Origin: Azospirillum oryzae
GTDB taxonomy: Bacteria > Pseudomonadota > Alphaproteobacteria > Azospirillales > Azospirillaceae
DNA length: 64,000 nt
Assembly: GCF_008364795.1 (NCBI RefSeq)
Contig: NZ_VTTM01000017.1
Coordinates: 44,207 to 108,206 of the forward strand
Reading direction: 5' to 3'
Part shown: piece after piece, positions 8,987 through 17,386 of the stretch
How positions within the stretch are numbered: position 1 is the stretch's first letter
Layout: each line of letters begins with the position of its first letter
The notes under the pieces: generated by a model
Databases searched by the model: none
What the model saw: the letters and a program-made list of their open reading frames with translations, nothing else
Told to the model about the DNA's origin: nothing
Position numbers and translations under genes: made by a program

Positions 8987-9023
8987 GAACAGGGGTGAAA
9001 GGCGACGATTATCTCTCTCTTTC
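8963..9023 (-). promoter_or_regulatory. 27-bp dyad promoter of the 8.8-6.4 kb unit
   Basis: Dyad at 8997-9023, then exactly 28 nt to TACATT (8963-8968, minus strand). The GGCGCG box of tra promoters is missing; instead CCCCTGTT follows the dyad, resembling the other two leader-operon promoters. Confidence 0.8.
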
Positions 9024-9208
9024 GCCAGCGCGAGAGAACAGGGACGAACGACGAGTTCACGAAAATTGGAGGAGGCCCGCCATGAGCGCGCAAAGACCGA
9101 AGCCTTTCAGTAGCCGAGGCTACCGATGCCAGGCGACCCGCTCACCAACCTCGCCAGGCATGAGATCCCGCACTTCCGGCAGCAACGGTGAAGCCCGACC
9201 ACCCGCCC

Positions 9209-9268
9209 AAACGGTGTTGATATTCAATGCCTTTCGCTGGCGCGAAGGCCTTTCCCAGCCGCTATGGT
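9209..9268 (+). promoter_or_regulatory. Diverged 27-bp dyad promoter of the Myb-repeat regulator
   Basis: Left arm AAACGGTG is degenerate and right arm ends GCCTTTC at 9235. N3-GGCGCGAAG follows, and TATGGT lies at 9263-9268 after 27 nt. Because the promoter covers 9227, the regulator must start downstream at 9302. Confidence 0.65.
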
Positions 9269-9301
9269 GACGCGGAACGACCAACCACACGCTTAGATAC
9301 T

Positions 9302-10027
9302 ATGCCCCATATTACTGATGAAGAACGGGAGATCATCCGTACGCACTTCCCGACCATGGACAGGCGCCAGCTCCAGGCCCTGCTTCCCAAGCGGAGTTGG
9401 AATGGCATCCGATCCGTGGCGCGACGCATGAAGCTTCGACGCAAGACCAAGCCGGATCTCAAGTGGAAGCCTGACGAGGTCCGCGTGCTGCAGGAGATGG
9501 ATCCCGCCAGCGCGTGCTCAATGGAGATTGCCGCCGTGCTGCCTGGACCCAACCGCACCAGCATCACCGATCACTCGCAAGAACTCGGTTTGGCCGCAGC
9601 GGAGGCTGGAGAACCCGACATTCGGATCACCTCGCGCAGTCCGCCCACCGGGTGGTCCATCGGTGAGTTTCTGGTGTTGCTTGAAAGCTATCCGTCGCCG
9701 AACTTGATGATGGAGGATATCGCGCGCCACCTGCCGGGAAAGTCGCTGTCGCAAATTCGACGAGCTGCCCATGGGGCCAATCTTCGCCGACCCAGGAGCG
9801 CCCAGGCCACGGCGGTATCAGGTCGCGATGCCAAAAACGTCTGGACGGATGACGAGGACGCGCTCGTGCTCAGCATGTGGCGGAGCGCCAGTCTCAAAGA
9901 GATCCAGTGCCTACTGCCGCACCGCACGGAAGGAGCAATTGCGAACCGGGGACGGAAGTTGCTCCGGCAGGGAGCCCCCCAAGATGCCACCGCATCATAT
10001 GGCAATCTGGCCTTTGCGGCTCAGTAA
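9302..10027 (+). CDS. Putative regulator with four Myb/SANT-like repeats
   Basis: A 241-residue protein containing four similar modules at about residues 3-47, 54-98, 117-163 and 180-222. Each has an acidic/aromatic start, a middle helix ending in LP, and a last helix with conserved I and R/L. The last module (VWTDDEDALVL ... LPHRTEGAIANRGRKL) is closest to a Myb/SANT or GcrA-like DNA-binding helix set. The gene has its own diverged dyad promoter. That is compatible with a regulator that controls, or is controlled by, the element-wide operators. DNA binding is inferred from the repeat pattern and its target is unknown. Confidence 0.65.
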   Translation: MPHITDEEREIIRTHFPTMDRRQLQALLPKRSWNGIRSVARRMKLRRKTKPDLKWKPDEVRVLQEMDPASACSMEIAAVLPGPNRTSITDHSQELGLAAAEAGEPDIRITSRSPPTGWSIGEFLVLLESYPSPNLMMEDIARHLPGKSLSQIRRAAHGANLRRPRSAQATAVSGRDAKNVWTDDEDALVLSMWRSASLKEIQCLLPHRTEGAIANRGRKLLRQGAPQDATASYGNLAFAAQ

Positions 10028-10217
10028 CCGCAACCCCGCACGAAGCGCACTAGGTTCGCCCTGCCGCCGGACCTTCTTATTCCCCTACAGCTCCACGACA
10101 AGGCACGCGTACGACCTCTCCGACAGTCGGAGCCGGTGGACACCGACCCTGGAGGCATAGCGGGAAGTCAGACGAGCTGGCGTCGTGCCCGATCGAACAC
10201 CGAACTTTCAGGCGGCG

Positions 10218-10787
10218 TCAACGTGTGCGGCCGAAAGCGACGGCGATCCGTCGCACCGGGCCGTTGCCGCCGACCTTCAGCACCACACGCTGCCCCTCCT
10301 GCATATGCAGCGTTTCTTCGACGCGGACCTGATCCGGCTCCGGCACCTTATTCAATTTTCGCTGTTCCGCTAACAAGTCCGATCGGCGAAGCGCCGCGGC
10401 CTCAACCACCAACTCGACAGAGACCTCCTGAGAGGTATGTGGCGTTACCCGCACAGCAGTGACATGGCCGGTACAGATGATCGCTGGCGGTGCGCCATCC
10501 TTCCCGGCCAGCGCAAGTTTCACCTTCTCAATGGAGTGCGCAGACACCTCCGCGTTCGGCCGCGTGACGAATGGCACCTGTTCAATCAAGCGGTTCGCAC
10601 TGTCGAACAGCGTCACTTCGACGACGAGCGAGGCCGCGGGGTCTGATGCATAATCCTGAATGCCCCCGCCGCTCTCCTCGCCGCACCGGCTCGACAGAGA
10701 ACCATTCAGAGGAGCCGTACCTGCCGCCTCCGCGAAATGAAGGGTGGCGAGAAGGGCAACGGCCGCGACCGCAAGGGTGCGTATCAT
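10218..10787 (-). CDS. Secreted protein of unknown function
   Basis: A 189-residue protein starting at the ATG at 10787 behind GGGAG, with a signal peptide ending near AEAAG. The mature part is beta-rich and has one cysteine pair (SRCGEE ... IICTGH) that could form a disulfide. It is divergent from the DsbA-like gene and shares its dyad. No family is recognised; a periplasmic role in transfer is inferred from context. The 190 bases between this gene and the regulator upstream show nothing recognisable. Confidence 0.7.
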   Translation of the reverse strand: MIRTLAVAAVALLATLHFAEAAGTAPLNGSLSSRCGEESGGGIQDYASDPAASLVVEVTLFDSANRLIEQVPFVTRPNAEVSAHSIEKVKLALAGKDGAPPAIICTGHVTAVRVTPHTSQEVSVELVVEAAALRRSDLLAEQRKLNKVPEPDQVRVEETLHMQEGQRVVLKVGGNGPVRRIAVAFGRTR

Positions 10788-10819
10788 CTCGTAAGCTCCC
10801 AAGGCAATTCCAATTTCCC

Positions 10820-10914
10820 CGCCTAGCAGCTTCAGACGCTGTTTCTCTACAGAGAAAGGCGACGGTTTTCGTTGTCTTTCGGTGGCGCGCCGAATTGCCC
10901 GATGGCGATAGTCT
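10820..10914. promoter_or_regulatory. Bidirectional 27-bp dyad promoter
   Basis: Dyad at 10854-10880. On the plus strand GGCGCG and TAGTCT (10909-10914) follow at 28 nt toward the DsbA-like gene. On the minus strand TAGGCG (10820-10825) follows at 28 nt, without a GGCGCG box. Confidence 0.8.
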
Positions 10915-10944
10915 TCCGGCAGCGTGATTATCCGGAGATGAAGA

Positions 10945-11886
10945 GTGAAGCGCCCCCTATTGACCCTACCCGTCCTTTTGGCACTCTCCGTCGCCACTCC
11001 TGCGGCTGCAGCGGACGTTGACAGCATCGTCGACGCTCTGATGAATCGCGTCGAGCGGCTTACCCAGCAGAATGCAAAGCTCACCATCGAGAATGAGCAA
11101 CTGCGGCAAACCACTCAGGTCCGAGACCGCAGCGACGCCATGCCCGAGAATATGGGGCAGGCTCTTCGGAAAGCCGCAGAGGCTGTCACGATCTCCCCGC
11201 CGGCAGCGGTCTCACCAAACACAGCGCTCGACGCGAAGCAGCTGGACGAGGTGCTGCGCCAGTGGGTGAAAGACAATGCGGGTTATGTGTTCGAGAGCGT
11301 CAACAAGCACTTGGCCGAGCAGCAACAGGCCCGCGCTCCCAAATCCGAGAACTTCGCGGCCCGCGCTTCTGACCTGTTCGAGAAGGACGCGATCAAGGCT
11401 GGCGCCGTGAGCAGTCCCAAGGTGCGGCTGGTGATGTTTGCGGACTACAACTGCACTTACTGCAAGAAGGCCCAGCCGGTCGTCGAAGAGCTTCTTGCCA
11501 ACAACCCGGACCTCCAGGTGGTCTATCGCGAACTTCCCATTCTGTCACCGACCTCCCGGCTCGCCGCCCAGGCGGCACGTGCAGCCGCGATGCAGGGCAA
11601 GCACGATGCCTTTCATCGTGAACTCTACAAGCTGACCGAGATCAGCGAAGCGAGCATTCTGCAACTGGCCGCCCGTCCGGACGTCGGATTGGACGTGGAT
11701 CAGCTGCGGAAGGACATGACCTCGGAGAGGGTAGCCTCACTGGTTACCAACGATTTCAACCTCGGCCAGAGCCTGGGGATCCAGGGCACACCGTTCTTCT
11801 ACTTGGACGGCGGAGCGACCATGCCGGGGTACGCTCCGACCTCCCAGATGCAGGTGATGATCGACCAGGCCCGCAAGAAGAGCTGA
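10945..11886 (+). CDS. DsbA-family thiol oxidoreductase with N-terminal coiled coil
   Basis: A 313-residue exported protein with a GTG start behind GGAG and a signal peptide to about residue 22. A helical region (about 24-60, NRVERLTQQNAKLTIENEQL) probably forms a coiled coil. A DsbA/DSBA-like thioredoxin domain runs from about 145 to 310, with active site CTYC and a cis-Pro region (GIQGTPFFYL). N-terminal oligomerisation helices are known in ScsC-type Dsb proteins. It likely acts on disulfides of cysteine-rich transfer proteins such as TraN, TraH, TraU and the thrombospondin-repeat protein. Confidence 0.85.
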   Translation: MKRPLLTLPVLLALSVATPAAAADVDSIVDALMNRVERLTQQNAKLTIENEQLRQTTQVRDRSDAMPENMGQALRKAAEAVTISPPAAVSPNTALDAKQLDEVLRQWVKDNAGYVFESVNKHLAEQQQARAPKSENFAARASDLFEKDAIKAGAVSSPKVRLVMFADYNCTYCKKAQPVVEELLANNPDLQVVYRELPILSPTSRLAAQAARAAAMQGKHDAFHRELYKLTEISEASILQLAARPDVGLDVDQLRKDMTSERVASLVTNDFNLGQSLGIQGTPFFYLDGGATMPGYAPTSQMQVMIDQARKKS

Positions 11887-11891
11887 GCCAG

Positions 11892-12422
11892 ATGCCCTTC
11901 CCCCGCATGCTTGCCATCGGCTTGTTGCTGATGGCGGCTGCGGGCTCCGCCACTGCGGCGCCCCAGCAGAACATATGGAAGAACACTGAGGCGGCGACGC
12001 AGGCGGTGGCCGTCGCCAAACGTGATCTGACCATCATCCTCCGCGTCCTCGCCAGCAGCGTCAGTTCCACCGAGTTTGCCGTGGCGATGTCGCCACTCAC
12101 GTCAGAGGTTCGGTCCCGCTACCGGGGGCAAGAGTGCCTCTTCTACGAAGAGGTGACCAACTCACCGTTCGCCGATAATCCCTACTTCGCGCCGATTGCG
12201 GGGCAGATCGTTCAGGCCGCCTTGCCGGCCGAGTTCCACAACAACAAGGTTGTGGGAAAATTGGCCTCCTATCTGGCGTACATGGCGGCCACCAACGACC
12301 CGCCTGCCTGTGTCTGCGAGCCGATGCCGGTGGAAGAGGTGATCGACCTCTGCCGAAAGCGGTTCTATCCGGCGTCCCCACAGGATCAAGCCCGCTACGA
12401 CAAGGCTATGCTGCCCCCGTGA
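11892..12422 (+). CDS. Secreted Cys-containing hypothetical protein
   Basis: A 176-residue protein with a signal peptide ending near ATAAP and a helical mature part. Four cysteines include a close pair (PPACVCEP). It starts 5 bases after the DsbA-like gene, so the two are probably cotranscribed and it may be a client of that enzyme. Function unknown. Confidence 0.7.
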   Translation: MPFPRMLAIGLLLMAAAGSATAAPQQNIWKNTEAATQAVAVAKRDLTIILRVLASSVSSTEFAVAMSPLTSEVRSRYRGQECLFYEEVTNSPFADNPYFAPIAGQIVQAALPAEFHNNKVVGKLASYLAYMAATNDPPACVCEPMPVEEVIDLCRKRFYPASPQDQARYDKAMLPP

Positions 12423-12444
12423 GGCGGGCAGAGTTGAGACATGA

Positions 12445-12476
12445 CGAACGGCCGGGGTGTACTCCCCGGCCGTTCG
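12445..12476. terminator. Convergent terminator hairpin
   Basis: Perfect 13-bp stem, CGAACGGCCGGGG with a TGTACT loop, between the converging genes ending at 12422 and 12481. The flanking A/T-rich tail is short. Confidence 0.75.
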
Positions 12477-12480
12477 CATT

Positions 12481-12747
12481 TCAACGCAGCTTGTAAGCCC
12501 CGGTATCCCATCCCGACGCTTGCACGGGCTGCGGAGCGGTGCCCAGCCACCCGGCCAACGGGTTCACGGCATCAAGAGCCCCGCCTAACTCGCCGGTGGC
12601 CCAGTGAAGTGCGACGGCGGTCGTGCCCGGCCGCGTGTGTTCGATGTACATGCCGACACCGACACCGATCACCATCATAACCAACGGTGAACGCACGACC
12701 TGCAGGAAGAAGGCAAACAAGAAGGTTCGCAGGATCATGTTGACCAT
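12481..12747 (-). CDS. Small membrane protein
   Basis: An 88-residue protein starting at the ATG at 12747 behind GGAG. One or two hydrophobic segments span residues 4-32 (ILRTFLFAFFLQVVRSPLVMMVIGV), followed by a short polar tail. It is divergent from the HtpX-like protease, shares its dyad, and has a TAGGAT -10. Function unknown. Confidence 0.6.
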   Translation of the reverse strand: MVNMILRTFLFAFFLQVVRSPLVMMVIGVGVGMYIEHTRPGTTAVALHWATGELGGALDAVNPLAGWLGTAPQPVQASGWDTGAYKLR

Positions 12748-12776
12748 CGGGGTAAACTCCAGTGCGTATTGCCGGC

Positions 12777-12871
12777 ATCCTACCGGGACGCGCAGCCGCT
12801 TCGCGCCGGGGAAAGGCGACGAATTTCCACGTCTTTCAGTGGCGCGGTTGAACCAGCCGACGCAATACGAT
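12777..12871. promoter_or_regulatory. Bidirectional 27-bp dyad promoter
   Basis: Dyad at 12811-12837. GGCGCG boxes flank both sides. The -10 hexamers TAGGAT (12777-12782, minus) and TACGAT (12866-12871, plus) both lie exactly 28 nt out, giving the most symmetrical copy. Confidence 0.88.
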
Positions 12872-12915
12872 CGGCGTAGTTGCCGCAGCTCTGCGACGAT
12901 TCCCACGGAGTGATC

Positions 12916-13947
12916 ATGCCCCCCCGGATCCCTGGTCGGACCCGATCGACTACAACAGCTCTGGCCCTGCTTGCGCTCACAACCGTCGCCGCAGGTCCCT
13001 TCGGCTGGGTGACGATCAACAGCGCCTGCATCATCGTGGAAGAAGGCGCCGCTACGCCCTTTGCATGGGTCGCGTTGGTGCTCATTGGCCTGCCCTTCGC
13101 GGGCTGGTGCCAGCGCTTTCTGCGCTGCCTCCTCTTCGCACGCCAGCGCGCCGCGAATGCGCTGGGAGCCAAGGTCATCACCTTGCGTATGGTCGAGCGG
13201 AACAAGAGCGTTTCTCCGGCCGAAGTGGCGCTTTACCACTTGGTCAGGAGCATTGCCGAACAAGCGGGCCTCCGGGCCGCGCCCATGGTCGGCGTCGTAC
13301 CCAGCAACGCCATTAACGCGTTTGCGATTGGCCGGCGCGGCAAGTATTTCATTGCGGTCAACGTCGGCACGGTTAACCGGCTGTCAGTTGACGAGCTGGC
13401 GGCAGTCCTAGGGCACGAGGTCGGGCACGTCGCCCACGGGGATTCGTTCGTAAAGACGCTCGCTTTGGCGGTCCAGGACAGCATCGCTACGTTCCTGATC
13501 TCGCCTTTGGCCTTCGCCCACAGCCTGGTCCGCGCCTCGCCTGCCCTGCTGCTGCTATTGGGCGCCGGGTTGCTGTTCGGCATCTGGCATGGGCAACGAG
13601 ACCTTGCCATGGCGTGCGCGGTCGCCCTCTTCCTTCCGCAGTTGGCGTGGCTCGTCCTGCTTGCGTGCCGCGCGCTGATTGCCCAGCTCGACCGCTGGCG
13701 CGAGTTTCACGCGGACGCTGCTGGCGCGGCCCTCACCTCACCCCGGAGTATGGCGGCGGCCCTCGCAAAGATCGCCGAAGACGGGTATGGCAAGCGGGTC
13801 GTGACCAACCCTCTACACTCCCCCGCCTTGGCTAGTTTCGGGATCAAGGACACGATCCTGTTCACGGGTCTGGCCGGTAAATTGTTCGCCACGCATCCCC
13901 CTGTCCAAGATCGCGTGGACGCTCTCATCAGCGGCCGGTTTCTCTAA
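12916..13947 (+). CDS. htpX: M48-family (HtpX-like) zinc metalloprotease
   Basis: A 343-residue integral membrane protein with the HEVGH zinc motif (LGHEVGHVAHGD) and a downstream E-x3-D motif (REFHADAAG). Hydrophobic segments lie at about residues 12-35, 48-68 and in the 190-260 region, as in HtpX. HtpX proteases degrade misfolded membrane proteins, so a role in quality control of the transfer machinery is plausible. The ATG at 12916 follows GGAG at 5 bases and is preferred over an upstream TTG. Confidence 0.88.
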   Translation: MPPRIPGRTRSTTTALALLALTTVAAGPFGWVTINSACIIVEEGAATPFAWVALVLIGLPFAGWCQRFLRCLLFARQRAANALGAKVITLRMVERNKSVSPAEVALYHLVRSIAEQAGLRAAPMVGVVPSNAINAFAIGRRGKYFIAVNVGTVNRLSVDELAAVLGHEVGHVAHGDSFVKTLALAVQDSIATFLISPLAFAHSLVRASPALLLLLGAGLLFGIWHGQRDLAMACAVALFLPQLAWLVLLACRALIAQLDRWREFHADAAGAALTSPRSMAAALAKIAEDGYGKRVVTNPLHSPALASFGIKDTILFTGLAGKLFATHPPVQDRVDALISGRFL

Positions 13948-13984
13948 AGGCTGGAGTTGGGTGCGAGGTCATAAGGCGAAAACA

Positions 13985-14030
13985 AAAAAAGCCCGTCCGA
14001 CGTCCGCGATGGACGACAGACGGGCTTTTG
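13985..14030. terminator. Bidirectional terminator
   Basis: Stem AAAAGCCCGTC/GACGGGCTTTT with A-rich and T-rich flanks on opposite sides. It serves both htpX and the minus-strand primase unit. In the remaining 13948-14274 I see no confident gene. Confidence 0.88.
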
Positions 14031-14274
14031 GGTTTTAGAATCCCGGCCGAAGAGTGAGCCGGAGAACGCCGGTGGTGGGGACGCGGTAAACCGCGCCACC
14101 AACACTCTGCGCTACCAGTGCGGGGAAGACGCACCTTCGAACCACTGGCGCACCAGGGCCAGGTGATCCTCCGATTGACCTTCGGAACCAGCCAGCTGGG
14201 CGAAGGGATGTGCATCCCCCCGCCCCCGGCCTGATGCGGACCAAGCTGACGTCTAGGATCATGCTGCCGCCGCG

Positions 14275-15633
14275 TCAAAATTTGACGAAGTTGCGCAGCC
14301 GACCCAAGAGCCCGGTCCGTGGCGCCGCCGATCGCATCGACGGTTCCGCGATGAGGCCACGAATGCCCTCGCTCTGGGGTGTCGAACACGGACCCTGGAC
14401 ATGGATCGGTTGGAGATTTCGCTCAACCCGATCCGTGTACCGCGGCCCCGCGTCGCCGACAGCCATTGGCATGACCGCCCGCTGCTCCGTGCGGAACCGA
14501 GGGAAGCCAGCCTGACCGTGCATGACCCAGACATCGTGCCAATCGATTCCCTTCGCATTGTCGGGGATCGATAATGACGGCATGAAAACCAGAGCCTTTC
14601 GACCCATGTCCCACGCGCTCGCCTTGAGCCGTTGCGCGGCCTCACGGCCACGGCCGCTGCGATCCAGGTCACCCCAGACCACAATCTGCTCCACACCTTC
14701 AGGCGGAATGAACCGCTCCATGAGGTCGGCACAGACGCACGGCCACACTGTCATGCCGGTCGCCAGATGCACTGCAAGGGCCGTTTCAAAGCCCTCGGCA
14801 ACACCGAGTACGCCGGCTTGCGGTTCACCCATGCGGATGAAGCCACCACCGTCCACCATCATGCCGTCAAAACGCGGATGCTCGACGGGCATGACCAGAG
14901 AGCGGTCGTTCGGCAGCGGAAAGACCTTCTTCGGTTCCTCCACCGGAGCCTTCTCGCCGTTCTCGGTGAGATAGGTTCGGTGAATGGTGGCGGGCCGCCC
15001 AAGGGCGTCCGACACGCCCATCAGCAAAGCTGGGAACTGACCGACCACGACACCGTCATCGTCGACGTAATCGAGCGACGGATGGAAGCGGAAGTTCTTC
15101 AGACCTGCGATGGGTTCGATGGAAAGCTTGCGCCGCATTAGGTAGCGCATCAGTGGCGCCGCCAATGGATCGGTCACCGGAACAGCCTCCGCCCACGCCC
15201 GCCGCAACAGGTTGCGGATGAAGGTGTCGTTCGGGGGCTTGGCCTCGACCTTCGGCCGGACACGAGGCGGCGGAGCGTCCTTCCGGACACGACCGCTGCC
15301 CACGTCAAGACCGACGACCTTCGCGACCTCCTCCAGCGTCTGCGGGAATGTCCAGCCTTCGATCGCCATCAGCAACCGGAAGCCGTCCGCAAACTTGCCG
15401 CAGGTGTTGCATACGCCACCGCCCGAGGTTTCAGCGTCCTTGAAGAACCGGAAACCGTCACCCCTGCCATTGCTCTTGCTGGTGCCGTGGATCGGGCAGA
15501 CGGACCGCCCTCTTCCCGGCGCCTTCTGAAAGATCCGGCCGTCAAGCCTATTGCCGATCAGTCGCTCGTGAATATCCATCCAGCCATGCTTTTGCGCAGC
15601 GTTCCGGACGTCATCAGCTTTCAGCGTGTTCAC
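14275..15633 (-). CDS. Toprim-type plasmid primase with CHCC zinc finger
   Basis: A 452-residue protein with a GTG start behind AGGAG. An N-terminal zinc-binding module (CPIH ... CNTC, about residues 46-80) is followed by a Toprim domain with acidic motifs GVAEGFETALA and VWGDLDRSGRG (about 280-350). Such DUF7146/Toprim primases are common on conjugative elements and prime complementary-strand synthesis in the recipient. It is the last gene of the 17.0-14.3 kb unit and carries its own variant leader. A Ser/Pro/Arg-rich tail of about 70 residues follows the catalytic region. Confidence 0.85.
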   Translation of the reverse strand: MNTLKADDVRNAAQKHGWMDIHERLIGNRLDGRIFQKAPGRGRSVCPIHGTSKSNGRGDGFRFFKDAETSGGGVCNTCGKFADGFRLLMAIEGWTFPQTLEEVAKVVGLDVGSGRVRKDAPPPRVRPKVEAKPPNDTFIRNLLRRAWAEAVPVTDPLAAPLMRYLMRRKLSIEPIAGLKNFRFHPSLDYVDDDGVVVGQFPALLMGVSDALGRPATIHRTYLTENGEKAPVEEPKKVFPLPNDRSLVMPVEHPRFDGMMVDGGGFIRMGEPQAGVLGVAEGFETALAVHLATGMTVWPCVCADLMERFIPPEGVEQIVVWGDLDRSGRGREAAQRLKASAWDMGRKALVFMPSLSIPDNAKGIDWHDVWVMHGQAGFPRFRTEQRAVMPMAVGDAGPRYTDRVERNLQPIHVQGPCSTPQSEGIRGLIAEPSMRSAAPRTGLLGRLRNFVKF

Positions 15634-15701
15634 GATTGTTCTCCTACGACACTCGGCAAAGACGCACCTATCCCCTGGCGGGGAGCAGAGCGTCCCCGCC
15701 G
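15634..15701 (-). promoter_or_regulatory. Structured 5' leader E
   Basis: Leader family member with diverged start context. Outer stem GGACGC/GCGTCT covaries with the GGCGC type; inner CCCCGCCAGGGG hairpin. Confidence 0.7.
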
Positions 15702-15710
15702 GGGTTTCTT

Positions 15711-16013
15711 TCAGTTGTGGGACGCGATCAGGCCGAGCCTGGTCGCCTGTTCACGGAACATAGCCCGGAGTTCATCCGGGTCCGCACCCAGCGCCTTCGC
15801 GCAAATGCGAAAGCCAAAGGCGTTCTCGCCGTCGCTGTCGATCCACTCCCAGGCTTCGGCCCGAGTGCGTTGACAACTACGACCATCCACTGCCGCGGCC
15901 ATTGTTTCGAGCAGGATCGTCTCGCAAAGCGCGACGAGGTCCTGATCGGTCCAGGCGGTGTCGAGCAGCCAGTCGGCCGGCGCCACAGGTGGCGCACGCT
16001 CGTTGGTCAGCAT
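15711..16013 (-). CDS. Hypothetical protein with leader F
   Basis: A 100-residue acidic, tryptophan-containing helical protein starting at 16013 behind AGGAG. No signal peptide or recognised domain. Second-last gene of the 17.0-14.3 kb unit. Confidence 0.68.
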   Translation of the reverse strand: MLTNERAPPVAPADWLLDTAWTDQDLVALCETILLETMAAAVDGRSCQRTRAEAWEWIDSDGENAFGFRICAKALGADPDELRAMFREQATRLGLIASHN

Positions 16014-16080
16014 GAGGTCTCTCCTTGCGGTGATCGGGAGAGACCTGTTCCCCTCCGGGGTCAGTCTCCCCGGGTGGGTT
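16014..16080 (-). promoter_or_regulatory. Structured 5' leader F
   Basis: Leader family member. Outer stem GGGGAGAC/GTCTCTCC, inner CCCCGGAGGGG hairpin. Confidence 0.7.
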
Positions 16081-16098
16081 GGATCTTATCAGGCACGC

Positions 16099-16311
16099 CT
16101 ACTGCAGACGCGGGTAGGACGTGCTGTTCAGGAAAGCTGCCCAGGCATCTGGCCACCTTTCGAAGGTTCCGGGTGCCCGCTGTTCAGCCTCATCGACAAA
16201 GCGAACGAAAGCGCGGCGGATCGTGTCGATCCGTTCGTACTGCGTTTGGCTGGTAAGATGGGCGAGCGTGCCGCTCGCCAGCCAGCGGACTTGCGTTGTG
16301 ACAGGTTCCAC
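16099..16311 (-). CDS. Hypothetical 70-residue protein with leader G
   Basis: Starts at a GTG (16311) 6 bases after AGGAGG, immediately below a leader. The product is helical and Arg/Phe-rich (YERIDTIRRAFVRFVDEAEQRA). A longer reading that runs through the leader is rejected. No family recognised. Confidence 0.62.
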   Translation of the reverse strand: MEPVTTQVRWLASGTLAHLTSQTQYERIDTIRRAFVRFVDEAEQRAPGTFERWPDAWAAFLNSTSYPRLQ

Positions 16312-16375
16312 GTATGTCCTCCTCGCATTGAGAGGGAGGCATCTCCCGGCGGGGAGATGTACTCCCCATGGGATC
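16312..16375 (-). promoter_or_regulatory. Structured 5' leader G
   Basis: Leader family member. Outer stem GGGGAG/CTCCC around a perfect CATCTCCC/GGGAGATG hairpin. Confidence 0.72.
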
Positions 16376-16387
16376 GGTGTATCGCTG

Positions 16388-16783
16388 TCAGGCGGCAGCG
16401 GCGATCCGGGAAGACCGAAGCCGAGCTTCCGACGCCGACAGGATCGTATTGACGTCCCCTTCGCGGAGGGTAGCGAGCGCACTCGCCGGATCCTTCACGG
16501 ACGTTTCGCGAAGGGTTCTAAGAATGGTCAGCAGGCTCTGGGCCGTCTGGATCGCACCATCGTGGCCCATGACGCGGACACACAGATGAAAGCACTCTAC
16601 GTTGCGCAGGCCAGTTTCCGGGTAGTCGTCCACGTCAAAATACGTGACAACCCGGCTGGAAACGACGCTTCCCTTATCGAAGCGACGGATCAACGAAATG
16701 CGCGGAGCATCGCTGCTCAGCACTTCGCTTAGGGACAGACGATTCTCCTGGTCATCCAGGATCTCATAGAACCACTTGCTCAT
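16388..16783 (-). CDS. Hypothetical protein with leader H
   Basis: A 131-residue soluble protein beginning MSKWFYEILDDQENRLSLSE. The N-terminal 80 residues are beta-like and the C-terminal 50 helical with an Ala-rich end. Start chosen at the ATG bordering the leader. Unrecognised. Confidence 0.68.
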   Translation of the reverse strand: MSKWFYEILDDQENRLSLSEVLSSDAPRISLIRRFDKGSVVSSRVVTYFDVDDYPETGLRNVECFHLCVRVMGHDGAIQTAQSLLTILRTLRETSVKDPASALATLREGDVNTILSASEARLRSSRIAAAA

Positions 16784-16860
16784 GGGAGTCTCCAAAACTG
16801 GTTTCGGTAGGAAAGCCAGGGGGAGAAATCCCGTGTCCCGGGAAGGTTCCCCGGGAGGGT
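16784..16860 (-). promoter_or_regulatory. Structured 5' leader H (diverged)
   Basis: Leader family member with paired CCCCGGG/CCCGGG segments. The outer stem is shorter (GGGGAA/TTTCTCCCC) and least certain of the set. Confidence 0.5.
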
Positions 16861-16889
16861 GGTCGTGGCGACTACTGGCCCCTGGCGGC

Positions 16890-17018
16890 TTACAGCTTGG
16901 AAGGCACGGTGAACATGCCTTTGACAGAGGGCGGCGCGGCTGGCGTCATGAGGACGATGGCCGGAGTGCAACCCGCAAGCGTCGCCGCAGCGGCGACCAG
17001 TAGGATCAAATTGCGCAT
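16890..17018 (-). CDS. 42-residue lipoprotein
   Basis: Small gene with a clear lipoprotein signal: MRNLILLVAAAATLAGC, lipobox LAGC with Cys at residue 17, followed by a 25-residue Pro-rich tail. It starts at the ATG bordering leader I and is first in the 17.0-14.3 kb unit. Small lipoproteins on conjugative elements include entry-exclusion and lysis proteins, but nothing here selects a role. Confidence 0.72.
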   Translation of the reverse strand: MRNLILLVAAAATLAGCTPAIVLMTPAAPPSVKGMFTVPSKL

Positions 17019-17092
17019 GAGAACCTCTCTGCCGAAGGCGGAGGAAGCAGACGTCCCCCGGTGGGAGGCTGTGCTCCCTGCGGGGAATCTGC
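17019..17092 (-). promoter_or_regulatory. Structured 5' leader I
   Basis: Leader family member. Outer stem GGGAGCA/TGCTTCC, inner CTCCCACCGGGGG hairpin. Confidence 0.68.
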
Positions 17093-17143
17093 CGAGGCCG
17101 TCAGGCCCGGCGCGAGTGCCGACCAGCAAGGGGCGGCTTGAGT

Positions 17144-17234
17144 GCTGCTTATTTATCGAGCCCAACTAGCTCGCCAGCGGCGCTGGATCTCACGCAACCG
17201 CATCAAGCAGGAAGCGATAAGCGAACTCATAATA
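17144..17234 (-). promoter_or_regulatory. Operon-head element P2 (conserved-loop hairpin)
   Basis: Diverged copy. The loop CCAACTA (17162-17168) is identical to P1/P3, but the arms are CGAGC (17157-17161) and GCTCG (17169-17173), a compensatory change of the stem. Confidence 0.72.
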
Positions 17235-17289
17235 GCCAGGGTTAAGGCCAAGCGATAGAGGTAAAAGACGATCTTCTCATTCGTCGTTT
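17229..17289 (-). promoter_or_regulatory. Diverged 27-bp dyad promoter of the 17.0-14.3 kb unit
   Basis: Dyad at 17263-17289 with degenerate outer bases (AAACGACG ... CGTCTTTT, minus strand). ACCTCTATCGC follows, and TATTAT lies at 17229-17234 exactly 28 nt out. Confidence 0.7.
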
Positions 17290-17330
17290 AACGCTGCGGC
17301 ACGTGCCCTCGACGCAATCCCCGGCGCGGA

Positions 17331-17366
17331 ATCAAAAAGGGGGGATGCCGTAGAGCATCCCCCCTT
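17331..17366 (-). terminator. Rho-independent terminator of the 28.9-17.4 kb operon
   Basis: Perfect 12-bp stem AAGGGGGGATGC/GCATCCCCCCTT followed on the minus strand by a T-tract, 20 bases past the RNase H-like stop. Confidence 0.92.
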
Positions 17367-17386
17367 CCCGCTTACCCAAGGACTGG

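Noticed and set aside
9082..9270. A 62-codon plus-strand frame with a good GGAGGA ribosome site
   Set aside because: It runs across the dyad and -10 of the Myb-repeat gene promoter, and its Arg/Pro/Ser-rich product looks non-biological.
14035..14262. A 75-codon minus-strand frame 12 bases after the primase, ending just before the terminator
   Set aside because: Tempting by position, but there is no ribosome site or leader. A different frame (reading DAHPFAQLAGSEG) looks more protein-like and has no start, so I cannot support either.
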